Shown here: in pieces, positions 51,561-60,125 of the stretch
Numbering within the stretch: position 1 is the stretch's first letter
Layout of the letters: each line of letters starts with the position of its first letter
Assembly: GCA_015067175.1 (NCBI GenBank)
Contig: SVMX01000011.1
Coordinates: 29,053 to 93,052, forward strand
Direction: 5' to 3'
Source of the DNA: Oscillospiraceae bacterium
GTDB lineage: Bacteria > Bacillota > Clostridia > Oscillospirales > Ruminococcaceae
DNA length: 64,000 bases
The notes under the pieces: model-generated
What the model was told of the DNA's origin: nothing
The model's database searches: none
What the model saw: only the letters and a program-made list of their open reading frames with translations
Program-made: the position numbers and the translations under genes

Positions 51561-51986
51561 ATGGCACAGAAGGTTACAGGATTTATCAAATTACAGATCC
51601 CTGCCGGTAAAGCTACACCTGCTCCCCCCGTTGGTCCTGCACTGGGTCAGCACGGTGTAAACATCATGGCATTTACAAAGGAGTTCAACGAGCGCACAAA
51701 GGATAAGGCAGGTCTTATTATCCCTGTTGTTATCACAGTTTACGCAGACAGAAGCTTCTCGTTCATTACAAAGACTCCCCCCGCAAGCGTACTCATCAAG
51801 AAGGCTTGCAAGATCGAAAGCGGTTCCGGCGTTCCCAACAAGACAAAGGTTGCAAAGATCACAAAGGCTCAGCTTCAGGAGATCGCTGAAACTAAGATGC
51901 CCGACCTTAACGCAGCAAACATTGAAACTGCTATGTCTATGATCGCAGGTACTGCTCGTTCTATGGGCGTAGAGGTCGTTGACTGA
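51561..51986 (+). CDS. rplK: 50S ribosomal protein L11
   Basis: 141 residues. [20 protein letters not shown], then [17 protein letters not shown], identify L11, which forms the GTPase-associated stalk base and is required for RelA-type stringent response. TGGAGG precedes the ATG. Confidence 0.98.
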   Translation: MAQKVTGFIKLQIPAGKATPAPPVGPALGQHGVNIMAFTKEFNERTKDKAGLIIPVVITVYADRSFSFITKTPPASVLIKKACKIESGSGVPNKTKVAKITKAQLQEIAETKMPDLNAANIETAMSMIAGTARSMGVEVVD

Positions 51987-52014
51987 TAATTATTCACTAA
52001 AGACTTATTATTAA

Positions 52015-52040
52015 GTGGGAGGATATTTCCGTTTGACCAC
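52015..52040 (+). promoter_or_regulatory. Possible L1-binding operator between rplK and rplA
   Basis: GTGG (52015-52018) pairs with CCAC (52037-52040) around an asymmetric loop holding GGA and TTCC and then GTTTGA, directly before the rplA ribosome site AAGGAGG. Layout and position fit an autogenous L1 site, but the structure is short. Confidence 0.5.
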
Positions 52041-52054
52041 AAGGAGGATATATA

Positions 52055-52747
52055 ATGAAACACGGTAAGAAGTACGTTGAAAGCACAAAGCTCGTTGATT
52101 CTGCCAAGGTTTACGAATCCAACGAGGCACTCGACTTAGTTTGCAAGACTGCAAAGGCTAAGTTCGACGAAACAGTTGAGCTGCACATCCGTCTGGGTGT
52201 TGACTCCCGTCACGCTGACCAGCAGGTTCGCGGTGCGGTAGTTCTTCCCAACGGTACAGGTAAGACTATCAGAACACTGGTATTCTGCAAGCCTGAGAAG
52301 GAAGCTGACGCAAAGGCAGCAGGCGCAGATTATATTGCTGATAATGAAACTATTACAAAGATCCAGAACGGCTGGATGGACTTCGAGGTTGTTATTGCAA
52401 CTCCCGACATGATGGGCGTTGTTGGTAGACTCGGTAAGGTCCTCGGTCCGAGAGGTCTTATGCCTAACCCCAAGGCCGGTACAGTTACTCCCGACGTTGC
52501 TAAGGCTGTTCAGGAAGCTAAGGCAGGTAAGATCGAGTACCGTCTTGACAAGTCCAACATCATTCACTGCCCCATCGGAAAGGCTTCCTTTGGTACAGAG
52601 AAGCTTGAGGAGAACTTCAACGCTCTCATGGAAGCAGTTGCTAAGGCTAAGCCTGCTGCTGCTAAGGGTCAGTACATCAAGAGCTGCACAGTTTCTTCCA
52701 CAATGGGCCCCGGCGTTAAGGTAAGCACTATCAGATTTGGTGTTTAA
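52055..52747 (+). CDS. rplA: 50S ribosomal protein L1
   Basis: 230 residues. [20 protein letters not shown], then [20 protein letters not shown] and [17 protein letters not shown], identify L1. It builds the mobile E-site stalk and is a translational repressor of rplK-rplA. In most relatives rplJ-rplL follow; here a terminator and a GH35 gene follow. Confidence 0.98.
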   Translation: MKHGKKYVESTKLVDSAKVYESNEALDLVCKTAKAKFDETVELHIRLGVDSRHADQQVRGAVVLPNGTGKTIRTLVFCKPEKEADAKAAGADYIADNETITKIQNGWMDFEVVIATPDMMGVVGRLGKVLGPRGLMPNPKAGTVTPDVAKAVQEAKAGKIEYRLDKSNIIHCPIGKASFGTEKLEENFNALMEAVAKAKPAAAKGQYIKSCTVSSTMGPGVKVSTIRFGV

Positions 52748-52765
52748 TCAATTGATATACAAATA

Positions 52766-52796
52766 TGCTCCCTGCGAAAGTAGGGAGCTTTTGTTG
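52766..52796 (+). terminator. Terminator after rplA
   Basis: GCTCCCT (52767-52773) pairs with AGGGAGC (52782-52788), followed by TTTTGTTG. Confidence 0.85.
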
Positions 52797-52866
52797 TAGT
52801 GGCAACTCAGAGAGTGTCGCTGTGTGAAGCTGCACTATTGACACAATTGAATTTTAAGGAGAAGCT

Positions 52867-54609
52867 ATGTTTGAAGTAAAGGATAAATTCTATCTTAACG
52901 GTGAGCCGTTCAAAATTATTTCGGGTTCGTTCCATTATTTTCGCACTGTGCCCGAATATTGGCAGGACAGGCTTGAAAAGCTGGTTAATATGGGCTGCAA
53001 CACGGTTGAAACTTACATTCCGTGGAATTTTCACGAGCCGAACAAGGGTGAATATCTTTTCGACGGAATGCACGACATATGCCGTTTTATCGAGCTTGCT
53101 CAGGCTCTCGGGCTGTATATAATTATCCGTCCGTCGCCTTATATCTGCTCGGAATGGGAGTTTGGCGGACTTCCCGCGTGGCTGCTCAAAGACAAGGGAA
53201 TGAAGCTGCGCTGCTGCTATCAGCCTTATTTAGAGGCAGTAAGACAGTATTACAGTGTGCTTATCCCAAAGCTTGCGCCCTATCAGATAGACAGGGGCGG
53301 CAGGATAATCCTGTTTCAGATAGAGAACGAGTACGGCTACTACGGTAACGACACCGCATACCTCGAATTTTTGCGTGATACCATGCGTGAATTTGGTATA
53401 ACCGTACCGTTTGTGACTTCCGATGGCCCGTGGAATGAGCCGATATTTAAGTCAGGACTTGTTGACGATGCGCTTCCTACGGGTAATTTCGGCTCTGCTG
53501 CCGAGTGGCAGTTTGGGCAGATGGAGAAGTTTATAGGCGACGACAAGCCGCTTATGTGTATGGAGTTCTGGAACGGCTGGTTTGACGCTTGGGGCGAGGA
53601 GCACCATACGACCCCTCCCGAAAAGGCGGGAGCCGAGCTTGAAGAGCTTTTAAAGCGCGGCAGCGTGAACTTCTATATGTTCGAGGGCGGCACAAATTTC
53701 GGGTTTATGGCAGGTCGTAATAACGGTAATAAGACCGCCGATGTAACTTCATACGACTATGACGCGCCGCTCACTGAGGACGGACAGCTTACTCCGAAAT
53801 ACAAGCTGTTCAAGGAGATAATTTCAAAGTATGCACCTGTTCGTGAAATTCCGCTGACGACTGAAATAAAGCGCAGGGGATACGGCAAGGTGTCGTGTTC
53901 GGGTAAGACCGACCTGTTCAGCGTTATTGGGAAGATAAGCGCTCTTGTGAAGTCGAATTTCCCTCTTACCATGGAGGAGATAGGACAGAATTACGGCTAT
54001 ATTCTCTACCGTACCTTTGTTAAAGATAACGAAACGGTAAAGGAGCTTCGTCTTGAGGGCGCAAGCGACAGAGTTCAGTGCTATCACAACGGCGAGCATA
54101 TACATACCGCTTTTGCCGAAAATATCGGTGAAAAGGCAGAGCTTTCCGAGAGAACTAGCGGCGGCGTTATCGACCTGCTTTGCGAAAATATCGGCAGAGA
54201 GAATTTCGGCACGGGTCTTGAAACACAGCGTAAGGGTATTTCGGGCGGTGTTAAGCTGAACGATCACAGACAGTTCGGTTTTGAGATATATCCTTTACCG
54301 CTCGATGAAAAGCAGATAGAGGCGCTTGATTTCAGAAGCGGATATTCCGATGGTGCGCCTGCGTTCTACAAGTTCGAGCTTGATATCGACGAGCTGTGCG
54401 ATACATTTATTGATATGGACGGATTTGGCAAGGGCAGTGTATTCGTGAACGGCTTTAACATCGGACGTTTCTGGGAGATAGGTCCGCAGAAACGGTTGTA
54501 TATACCTGCTCCGCTGCTTAAAAAGGGCGGAAATACCATCGTTGTTTTTGAAACAGAGGGCAAAGCTACTGACAGTATCACCTTATGTGCACAGCATGAT
54601 CTTGGGTAA
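52867..54609 (+). CDS. GH35 beta-galactosidase
   Basis: 580 residues. The GH35 TIM barrel begins with ISGSFHYFRTVPEYWQDRL and contains ETYIPWNFHEP. The acid/base is E155 in QIENEYG and the nucleophile E233 in MEFWNGW. C-terminal beta-sandwich domains (about 340-575; GKGSVFVNGFNIGRFWEIGP) follow. There is no signal peptide, so it acts inside the cell on imported galactosides. AAGGAG precedes the ATG. It stands alone between two terminators; no transporter is adjacent. Confidence 0.93.
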   Translation: MFEVKDKFYLNGEPFKIISGSFHYFRTVPEYWQDRLEKLVNMGCNTVETYIPWNFHEPNKGEYLFDGMHDICRFIELAQALGLYIIIRPSPYICSEWEFGGLPAWLLKDKGMKLRCCYQPYLEAVRQYYSVLIPKLAPYQIDRGGRIILFQIENEYGYYGNDTAYLEFLRDTMREFGITVPFVTSDGPWNEPIFKSGLVDDALPTGNFGSAAEWQFGQMEKFIGDDKPLMCMEFWNGWFDAWGEEHHTTPPEKAGAELEELLKRGSVNFYMFEGGTNFGFMAGRNNGNKTADVTSYDYDAPLTEDGQLTPKYKLFKEIISKYAPVREIPLTTEIKRRGYGKVSCSGKTDLFSVIGKISALVKSNFPLTMEEIGQNYGYILYRTFVKDNETVKELRLEGASDRVQCYHNGEHIHTAFAENIGEKAELSERTSGGVIDLLCENIGRENFGTGLETQRKGISGGVKLNDHRQFGFEIYPLPLDEKQIEALDFRSGYSDGAPAFYKFELDIDELCDTFIDMDGFGKGSVFVNGFNIGRFWEIGPQKRLYIPAPLLKKGGNTIVVFETEGKATDSITLCAQHDLG

Positions 54610-54619
54610 GTTAAATACT

Positions 54620-54652
54620 AAAACGTCGGGCAGAAATGTCCGACGTTGTTTT
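54620..54652 (+). terminator. Terminator after the GH35 gene
   Basis: AACGTCGG (54622-54629) pairs with CCGACGTT (54640-54647), followed by GTTTT. Confidence 0.85.
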
Positions 54653-54691
54653 GTGTGCAGAAAAACTGATAAAATTTTTGTTATATGCCAA

Positions 54692-54726
54692 ACGTAAACA
54701 AAACGTTAACAATTGTATGCTACAAT
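54692..54726 (+). promoter_or_regulatory. OmpR-type direct repeats and -10 box before the response regulator
   Basis: ACGTAAACA (54692-54700) and ACGTTAACA (54703-54711) are direct repeats (8 of 9 identical) spaced 11 bases apart, covering the place of a -35 element; a TACAAT -10 box (54721-54726) follows. This is the usual layout of an OmpR/PhoB-family activation site. Autoregulation is inferred. Confidence 0.55.
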
Positions 54727-54752
54727 ACAAAAAAATCATTGGAGGTGTCCCA

Positions 54753-55424
54753 ATGTTCAAGATACTGGTAGTTGAAGACGATAGGGAGCTAAATCGCACG
54801 GTCTGCGCGTTTTTAAATCAGAGCGGCTATGAAGCGACAGGCTGCTTATCAGCAAATGAAGCATATGACGCTATGTATGAAAATGTGTTTGACCTCATAG
54901 TGTCTGATATAATGATGCCCGAAATTGATGGGTTTGAGTTTGCAAAAACGGTGCGCTCTCTCGATAATGAGATACCGATCCTTTTTATGACGGCGCGCGA
55001 TGATTTCGCGTCAAAGCAGCGCGGCTATCGCGTGGGTATAGACGACTATATGGTGAAGCCTATCGACCTCGACGAGCTTTTCCTGCGCATCGGGGCGCTT
55101 TTGCGGCGAGCCAAGATAGCGTCAAGCCGAAAGCTAGAGATAGGCAGCTTCGTTATGGACGCCGACGAGCATACGGCTTATCTCGGCGACGAGGAGATAT
55201 CGATGACAACGAGGGAGTTTTCTATCCTCTACAAGCTTTTATCCTACCCGAAAAAGACCTTTACACGCACACAGCTTATGGACGAATTCTGGGACGCCGA
55301 CACCGCTTCGGGTCCCCGCACAGTGGACGTATACATGACAAAGCTGCGCAGCAAGCTGTCGGAGTGCAAGGATTTTGAGATAGTGACCGTTCACGGACTT
55401 GGCTACAAGGCGGTGATAAAGTGA
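54753..55424 (+). CDS. OmpR/PhoB-family response regulator
   Basis: 223 residues from the ATG at 54753 (GGAGGTG upstream); longer in-frame starts lie before the -10 box. The receiver has the acidic pair DD (9-10), phospho-aspartate D52 in DLIVSDIMMPEIDG and a lysine in DDYMVKPID. The C-terminal winged helix (about 130-222) has TMTREFSILYKLL-like and GPRTVDVYMTKLR sequence. The kinase gene overlaps its stop. Confidence 0.93.
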   Translation: MFKILVVEDDRELNRTVCAFLNQSGYEATGCLSANEAYDAMYENVFDLIVSDIMMPEIDGFEFAKTVRSLDNEIPILFMTARDDFASKQRGYRVGIDDYMVKPIDLDELFLRIGALLRRAKIASSRKLEIGSFVMDADEHTAYLGDEEISMTTREFSILYKLLSYPKKTFTRTQLMDEFWDADTASGPRTVDVYMTKLRSKLSECKDFEIVTVHGLGYKAVIK

Positions 55425-56497
55425 ATTACAGAAAAATACTTCACGGCTTCAACAACTGGTTTGTGTTCTTTTTGCTTGCGGCGTTCGTTGTTACCTGCTG
55501 TATGACGCTTTTTATCACGGTAATGTCACATTCTCTCGGTATCACTTTTACAGAGGAGAATATTGCAACCGCGGCAAAGCTCACATTTGGAAATGTGCTG
55601 CTTATCAGTCTGCTTTTTACGTTTATCGACGCCTTGCGCAGAAAGCTTATGGTTGAACGTCCGACTAAGCGGATAGTATCGGCAGGCGAGAGGATAACAA
55701 ACGGTAATTTCAGCGTGCGTATCGAGCCTCTTGGCGACAGCTATGTATATGAAAGCTTCAACAGCATCATTGAGTGCTTCAACAAGATGGCGGAGGAGCT
55801 AGGGAGCGTTGAAACACTGCGCGCGGACTTTATCGCAAATGTTTCCCATGAGCTTAAAACGCCGCTTGCAATAATGCAGAATTACGGAACTATGCTTCAA
55901 TCTCCAAATCTGCCCGAAGAAAAGCGCGTTGAATACGCAAAAGGTGTTACGGACAATTCGCGCAGGCTTGCAAGTCTTATCACGAATATATTAAAGCTGA
56001 ACAAGCTTGAAAATCAGCAGATATTCCCAGTATCTCAGCGTTTTGACCTAAGCGAACAGCTTTGCGAAACGCTTTTGCAGTTTGAGGAGATATGGGAGCA
56101 GAAAGGCATTGACATAGAAACGGATATCGAGGATAGTGTTTATATTAATTCCGACTCCGAACTGCTTTCCCTTGTGTGGAGCAATCTGCTTTCAAATGCG
56201 TTCAAGTTCACAGAAAACAGCGGCAAGGTAACGGTCTCGCTTGTTGCTGACGAGAACTGTGCGACGATCAGAATTTCCGATACGGGCTGCGGAATCTCAC
56301 CCGAAACAGGCGCGCATATCTTCGAAAAATTTTATCAGGGCGATACCTCGCACGCAATGCAGGGAAACGGTCTGGGACTTGCCCTTGTGAAGCGTGTGGT
56401 TGATATCATGAACGGTGAGATAGCTGTTCAAAGCGAGGTAGGAAAGGGCAGTACATTTACCGTAAAGCTCAAAAGAGGTGAGAATGTTGGACTTTAA
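55421..56497 (+). CDS. Sensor histidine kinase
   Basis: 358 residues from a GTG overlapping the regulator stop (GTGA). Two spans (about 13-35 and 52-72) with only a short loop between suggest an intramembrane-sensing kinase. A HAMP-like linker (about 75-125) is followed by the dimerisation domain with H143 in ANVSHELKTPLA, then the ATPase domain (NLLSNAFKFT, SDTGCGISPE, GNGLGLALVK). Its signal may come through the membrane proteins encoded next. Confidence 0.93.
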   Translation: MNYRKILHGFNNWFVFFLLAAFVVTCCMTLFITVMSHSLGITFTEENIATAAKLTFGNVLLISLLFTFIDALRRKLMVERPTKRIVSAGERITNGNFSVRIEPLGDSYVYESFNSIIECFNKMAEELGSVETLRADFIANVSHELKTPLAIMQNYGTMLQSPNLPEEKRVEYAKGVTDNSRRLASLITNILKLNKLENQQIFPVSQRFDLSEQLCETLLQFEEIWEQKGIDIETDIEDSVYINSDSELLSLVWSNLLSNAFKFTENSGKVTVSLVADENCATIRISDTGCGISPETGAHIFEKFYQGDTSHAMQGNGLGLALVKRVVDIMNGEIAVQSEVGKGSTFTVKLKRGENVGL

Positions 56498-57386
56498 AAA
56501 GCTCATCAAGCTGCTTTATCCGCCTGTTTGGACAATCGCGCTGCTTGTACCGCTTTGTGCTGCGGCGCTTATATTCATTTTTGTCTGCGGTTATGATACG
56601 CACCCGCTTGCATATGCGGCGTATGTTCTGTCTTTTTACACGCTGACAGCTATCGTTATGAGGTGCATAAATACAGTGCCGAAGCATTACCGTGCCGCAA
56701 AGGAAAAAGTTTACGCAAATCCTGTGGGCGAAAGGCTTATGACGGATATGCCGTTTCGCACTCATGTTTCGCTGTACGGCTCGCTTTCGATAAATCTGCT
56801 GTATGTTGCGCTGAATATCGTATCGGGCTTTATGTATCAGTCGGCGTGGTTCTTTGTGCTTGCTTTTTACTACATGATACTGGCGGTTATGAGGTTTCTG
56901 CTGGTGCGCTTTGTAAACAGTATCGGCATAGGAAAAAGTCGCTTTAAGGAGCTGCGCCGTTCAAGACTGTGCGGATATATCCTGCTGACCGTAAACCTTG
57001 CGCTGTCGGGCGCGGTGCTTATGATACTGTATCGGGATAAGGGCTATGAATACAACGGCATACTTATCTATGTGATGGCGCTGTACACCTTTTGGATAAC
57101 AGCGGTCGCAATTAAAAATCTTATCAAATACAAGCGGTTCGGAAGTCCTGTTATGTCAATGGCGAAGATAATCAGCATGGCGGCGGCGCTTGTTTCGATG
57201 CTGTCGCTGGAAACGGCGATGTTCTCGCAGTTTGGCGCGGAGATGTCCCCCGAAAATCAGCGGCTTATGATAGCTTTGACGGGCGCGGGAGTGAGTATAG
57301 TTATAGTTACGATGTCGGTGTACAGCATCGTGCGTAATTCAAGAGAAATTAAGAATATCATGGAGAATGAAACTTATGCAGAATAA
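56484..57386 (+). CDS. Polytopic membrane protein of unknown function (300 aa)
   Basis: From the ATG at 56484 (AGAGG five bases before), overlapping the kinase gene by 14 bases. About seven or eight hydrophobic helices and a basic cytosolic loop near residue 150 (GKSRFKELRRSRLCG). No known family was recognised. Its overlap with the kinase suggests it belongs to the same sensory unit, perhaps as a sensor or output. Confidence 0.75.
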   Translation: MLDFKKLIKLLYPPVWTIALLVPLCAAALIFIFVCGYDTHPLAYAAYVLSFYTLTAIVMRCINTVPKHYRAAKEKVYANPVGERLMTDMPFRTHVSLYGSLSINLLYVALNIVSGFMYQSAWFFVLAFYYMILAVMRFLLVRFVNSIGIGKSRFKELRRSRLCGYILLTVNLALSGAVLMILYRDKGYEYNGILIYVMALYTFWITAVAIKNLIKYKRFGSPVMSMAKIISMAAALVSMLSLETAMFSQFGAEMSPENQRLMIALTGAGVSIVIVTMSVYSIVRNSREIKNIMENETYAE

Positions 57387-57747
57387 AGAAACTTTCAGCT
57401 ACACCTACTCTGCAAAGCAGCAGGAGGAGATAAAGAAGATACGCGAAAAATACCTGCCGAAAGAGGCGGATAAAATGGAGCAGCTTCGCCGTCTTGACGA
57501 AAGCGTCACGCGCAAAGGAACGATAGTGTCGCTTGTTGTGGGAATTATCGGAACGCTTGTGATGGGCTTCGGCATGAGCTGTTGTATGGTGTGGACTGAC
57601 ACGATGCTGATTTTAGGCATTATTGTCGGGGTGGTAGGAATTGCAGCGCTAAGCGCGGCATATCCGCTTTATAACTATGTTACGAAAAAAGAGCGCGAAA
57701 AGATCGCGCCCGAAATCATACGACTTTCCGATGAACTTATGAAATAA
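57376..57747 (+). CDS. Two-span membrane protein (123 aa), unknown
   Basis: From the ATG at 57376 (GGAG ten bases before; the ATG at 57367 is too close to it). A charged helical N-terminus (SYTYSAKQQEEIKKIREKYL) is followed by two spans (about 53-76 and 80-104) and a charged tail. It overlaps the preceding gene and closes the two-component operon at a terminator. Homologues in this group of bacteria are sometimes labelled 'dihydropteridine reductase', which nothing in the sequence supports. Confidence 0.75.
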   Translation: MQNKETFSYTYSAKQQEEIKKIREKYLPKEADKMEQLRRLDESVTRKGTIVSLVVGIIGTLVMGFGMSCCMVWTDTMLILGIIVGVVGIAALSAAYPLYNYVTKKEREKIAPEIIRLSDELMK

Positions 57748-57751
57748 GGAT

Positions 57752-57787
57752 ACCGTGCTGTTTCTGTTGGGGCAGCACGGTTGTTTA
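57752..57787 (+). terminator. Terminator after the two-component operon
   Basis: ACCGTGCTG (57752-57760) pairs with CAGCACGGT (57773-57781), followed by TGTTT. It separates this operon from the convergent Crp/Fnr gene. Confidence 0.8.
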
Positions 57788-57805
57788 TATGCGTTTTTGT
57801 TGATA

Positions 57806-58480
57806 TCATATCTCCCGCTTCAAAAACAGGGAAAATTTGTTTTTTTCAAATTTGATAAGTCCCTCGTCGCGCAGCTTACACAGCTCGTTTGACATTGCGC
57901 TGCGGTCTACGGAAAGGTAGTCGGCAAGCTGCTGTCGGTTGAATGGGATAGCAAATTCGCTGCTGCTGTGGCGTTTCGCTTCCTCGGAGAGATATGCGAG
58001 AAGCTTTTCTCTTGTTGTGCGTCTGGACATATAACCAAGCTTCTGCATAAGCTGTCTGTTCTTTTCGGATATCGCAAAAAACAGATTTTGTATCACAAGC
58101 GAGTGAAATCTGCACGCTGTGGGACATACCGTTATGATACGTTTTACATCAAAGAACATCACTGAGCTTTCCTCAACTGCAAGCACATCGTTCATAAGTG
58201 CGCCGCTTTCGGGGGCTGCATAGGTTTCCCCGAACATCTCACCGACGCTGACGATATTTATTATACTGCGGCTGCCCCAGTAGTCGTCGCGCTGAATGTG
58301 CAGCTTGCCCTCGCAAAGCACGAATATATCGTCGATATGCTCGCCCTGCCGCAGCACATACTCGCCCTTTTTATAGGTGCGAAGCCTTGCTTGCAGGCAG
58401 CTCAGCATTGCTGATATCTCGCTTTCGCCTACCCCCGCAAAGAGGCAGGTGTTTTTCAGTATTGGGATAAATTTCTCCAT
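57806..58480 (-). CDS. Crp/Fnr family transcriptional regulator
   Basis: 224 residues. An N-terminal cyclic-nucleotide-type beta barrel (about 15-125; EYVLRQGEHIDDIFVLCEGK) precedes the dimer helix and a winged helix with FNRQQLADYLSVDRSAMSNE (about 178-197). No FNR-type cysteine cluster near the N-terminus is seen, so the effector is unclear. CGGAG precedes the ATG. It is divergent from a ferredoxin-like gene; a palindrome between them is the likely operator for both. Confidence 0.88.
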   Translation of the reverse strand: MEKFIPILKNTCLFAGVGESEISAMLSCLQARLRTYKKGEYVLRQGEHIDDIFVLCEGKLHIQRDDYWGSRSIINIVSVGEMFGETYAAPESGALMNDVLAVEESSVMFFDVKRIITVCPTACRFHSLVIQNLFFAISEKNRQLMQKLGYMSRRTTREKLLAYLSEEAKRHSSSEFAIPFNRQQLADYLSVDRSAMSNELCKLRDEGLIKFEKNKFSLFLKREI

Positions 58481-58495
58481 AAATGCTCCGTTTCT

Positions 58496-58509
58496 GTTGT
58501 AAAAACAAC
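58496..58509. promoter_or_regulatory. Palindromic operator shared by Crp/Fnr and ferredoxin genes
   Basis: GTTGTAAAAACAAC is a perfect palindrome (5-4-5). Its centre (58502.5) is at -41.5 relative to the start site predicted for the ferredoxin gene, and it lies about +10 to +23 for the predicted Crp/Fnr start. Activation of one gene and repression of the other is inferred. Confidence 0.65.
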
Positions 58510-58537
58510 TGACTTGTTAGAAATATTATAGTATAAT
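58509..58537 (+). promoter_or_regulatory. Promoter of the ferredoxin-like gene, weak -35
   Basis: TATAAT (58532-58537) has only CTGACT (58509-58514) at the -35 distance, fitting a promoter that depends on an activator bound at -41.5. Confidence 0.6.
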
Positions 58538-58553
58538 GATATCAGAAAGTCAA
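58525..58553 (-). promoter_or_regulatory. Promoter of the Crp/Fnr gene
   Basis: On the minus strand TTGACT (58553-58548), 17 bases, TATAAT (58530-58525). Confidence 0.75.
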
Positions 58554-58588
58554 GAACTTTCGGATTTTGATAATTAAGGAGAACTGAT

Positions 58589-59281
58589 ATGATAAGAAAA
58601 ATAATCAAGATAGACGAAGAAAAATGCAATGGCTGCGGACTTTGTGCTGCTGCCTGCCATGAGGGCGCGATAGAGATGATAAACGGAAAGGCAAAGCTCA
58701 CCCGTGAGGACTACTGTGATGGACTGGGCGACTGTCTGCCTGCGTGTCCCACAAACGCGATAAGCTTTGAGGAGCGCGAAGCTCCTGCCTACAATGAGGC
58801 GGCTGTGCTTGCGGCAAAGCATAAGAAAGCAGGGGAAACGCTTCCGTGCGGCTGCCCGGGAACTAATTCAAAGGTGATAAAGCGCGAGGAGATATCCGCG
58901 CCTGCCGCGGCAGTAACAAGTCAGCTTTCGCAGTGGCCTGTGCAGATAAAGCTTGTTCCTGTGAATGCGCCGTATTTCGACAATGCAAGGCTGCTTGTTG
59001 CGGCGGATTGCACGGCTTTCGCCTACGGAAATTTCCATAATGAGTTTATCAGAAACCATGTTACGCTGATCGGCTGCCCTAAGCTTGACGAGGGCGACTA
59101 TGCGGAAAAGCTCACGCAGATAATTTCAAACAACAACATAAAAAGCGTGACCGTTGTTCGTATGGAGGTGCCTTGCTGCGGCGGAATAGAAAACGCCGTA
59201 AAGCGTGCGCTTCAGGCGAGCGGAAAGTTTATTCCGTGGCAGGTCGTGACAATTTCGACGGACGGAAGAATTATTGATTAA
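58589..59281 (+). CDS. Ferredoxin-domain (2x4Fe-4S) protein with a C-terminal extension
   Basis: 230 residues. A bacterial-type dicluster ferredoxin domain (CNGCGLCAAAC, C13/C16/C19/C23; then CDGLGDCLPACP) is followed by CGCPG (near 91) and a C-terminal alpha/beta domain with CPK (near 168) and VPCCGG (near 197). It is probably a redox carrier or sensor; homologues occur beside Crp/Fnr regulators and hybrid-cluster genes in anaerobes. AAGGAG precedes the ATG. No partner enzyme is nearby. Confidence 0.82.
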   Translation: MIRKIIKIDEEKCNGCGLCAAACHEGAIEMINGKAKLTREDYCDGLGDCLPACPTNAISFEEREAPAYNEAAVLAAKHKKAGETLPCGCPGTNSKVIKREEISAPAAAVTSQLSQWPVQIKLVPVNAPYFDNARLLVAADCTAFAYGNFHNEFIRNHVTLIGCPKLDEGDYAEKLTQIISNNNIKSVTVVRMEVPCCGGIENAVKRALQASGKFIPWQVVTISTDGRIID

Positions 59282-59302
59282 GCTGTGAAAGAATACTTCC
59301 TG

Positions 59303-59338
59303 CGGGAACAGATACGCTCTGTTCCCGTGCTGCTTTTA
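59303..59338 (+). terminator. Terminator after the ferredoxin-like gene
   Basis: CGGGAACAGA (59303-59312) pairs exactly with TCTGTTCCCG (59318-59327); the tail TGCTGCTTTT is only moderately T-rich. Confidence 0.7.
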
Positions 59339-59400
59339 GGGTGTTTTTCAGAAAATGATATAGAAAGTTCACAAAAATTTGTGGAAAACAGCAAAAACTA

Positions 59401-59429
59401 TTGAAAAAAAACAGGATTTATGCAATAAT
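59401..59429 (+). promoter_or_regulatory. Promoter of upp
   Basis: TTGAAA (59401-59406), 17 bases, AATAAT (59424-59429) with an extended TG before it. No PyrR-type attenuator is visible in the 49-base leader. Confidence 0.6.
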
Positions 59430-59477
59430 ATTATTAAAGAGCTGCATTTTGCGGCAATACAAAGGAGAACCAAGAAA

Positions 59478-60107
59478 ATGTCCAAGATAGTTGTTTTTGA
59501 TCACCCGCTCATTCAGCATAAGATAACGCTTCTGCGCGACTGCACCACAGGCACGCGCGATTTCCGTATACTGATAGAGGAGATAGCTACGCTGATGGGC
59601 TATGAGGCGCTTCGCGACCTTCCGCTTGAAATGAAAGAGATAAAGACCCCGATAGAGAACACCACAGCGCCCGTTATAACAGGCAAGACCATTGCAGTTG
59701 TTCCGATACTGCGTGCGGGTCTTGGCATGGTAAAGGGTATACTTGCTCTTGTGCCCACTGCAAAGGTAGGTCATATAGGTCTTTACCGCGACCCCGAAAC
59801 TCACACTCCGCACGAGTATTACGCGAAGCTTCCCGAGAACATCGAGGAGCGCACCGTTATCCTGCTTGACCCGATGCTTGCTACAGGCGGCTCGGCTGTG
59901 GCGGCTGTTGATTACCTTAAAAAGCAGGGCGTGAAGTCGGTGAAATTCATGAGCATCATCGCTGCGCCCGAGGGACTTGCGGCGCTTATTCAGGCGCACC
60001 CCGATATCGAGATATACTGCGGACATCTGGACGAGAAGCTTAACGAGAACAAATATATCGTTCCAGGCCTCGGCGACGCAGGCGACCGTATCTTCGGCAC
60101 GATGTAA
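59478..60107 (+). CDS. upp: Uracil phosphoribosyltransferase
   Basis: 209 residues from the ATG at 59478 (AAAGGAGAA upstream); the longer frame overlaps the promoter. [29 protein letters not shown] and the PRPP-binding [15 protein letters not shown] identify Upp, which salvages uracil to UMP. YmdB-type and uridine-kinase-like genes follow, giving a short nucleotide-related group. Confidence 0.96.
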   Translation: MSKIVVFDHPLIQHKITLLRDCTTGTRDFRILIEEIATLMGYEALRDLPLEMKEIKTPIENTTAPVITGKTIAVVPILRAGLGMVKGILALVPTAKVGHIGLYRDPETHTPHEYYAKLPENIEERTVILLDPMLATGGSAVAAVDYLKKQGVKSVKFMSIIAAPEGLAALIQAHPDIEIYCGHLDEKLNENKYIVPGLGDAGDRIFGTM

Positions 60108-60125
60108 CGCAGGGAGCGATACGAA

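Noticed and set aside
52838..52843. TTGACA shortly before the GH35 gene
   Set aside because: It is only 24 bases from the start codon, leaving no place for a -10 box and leader.
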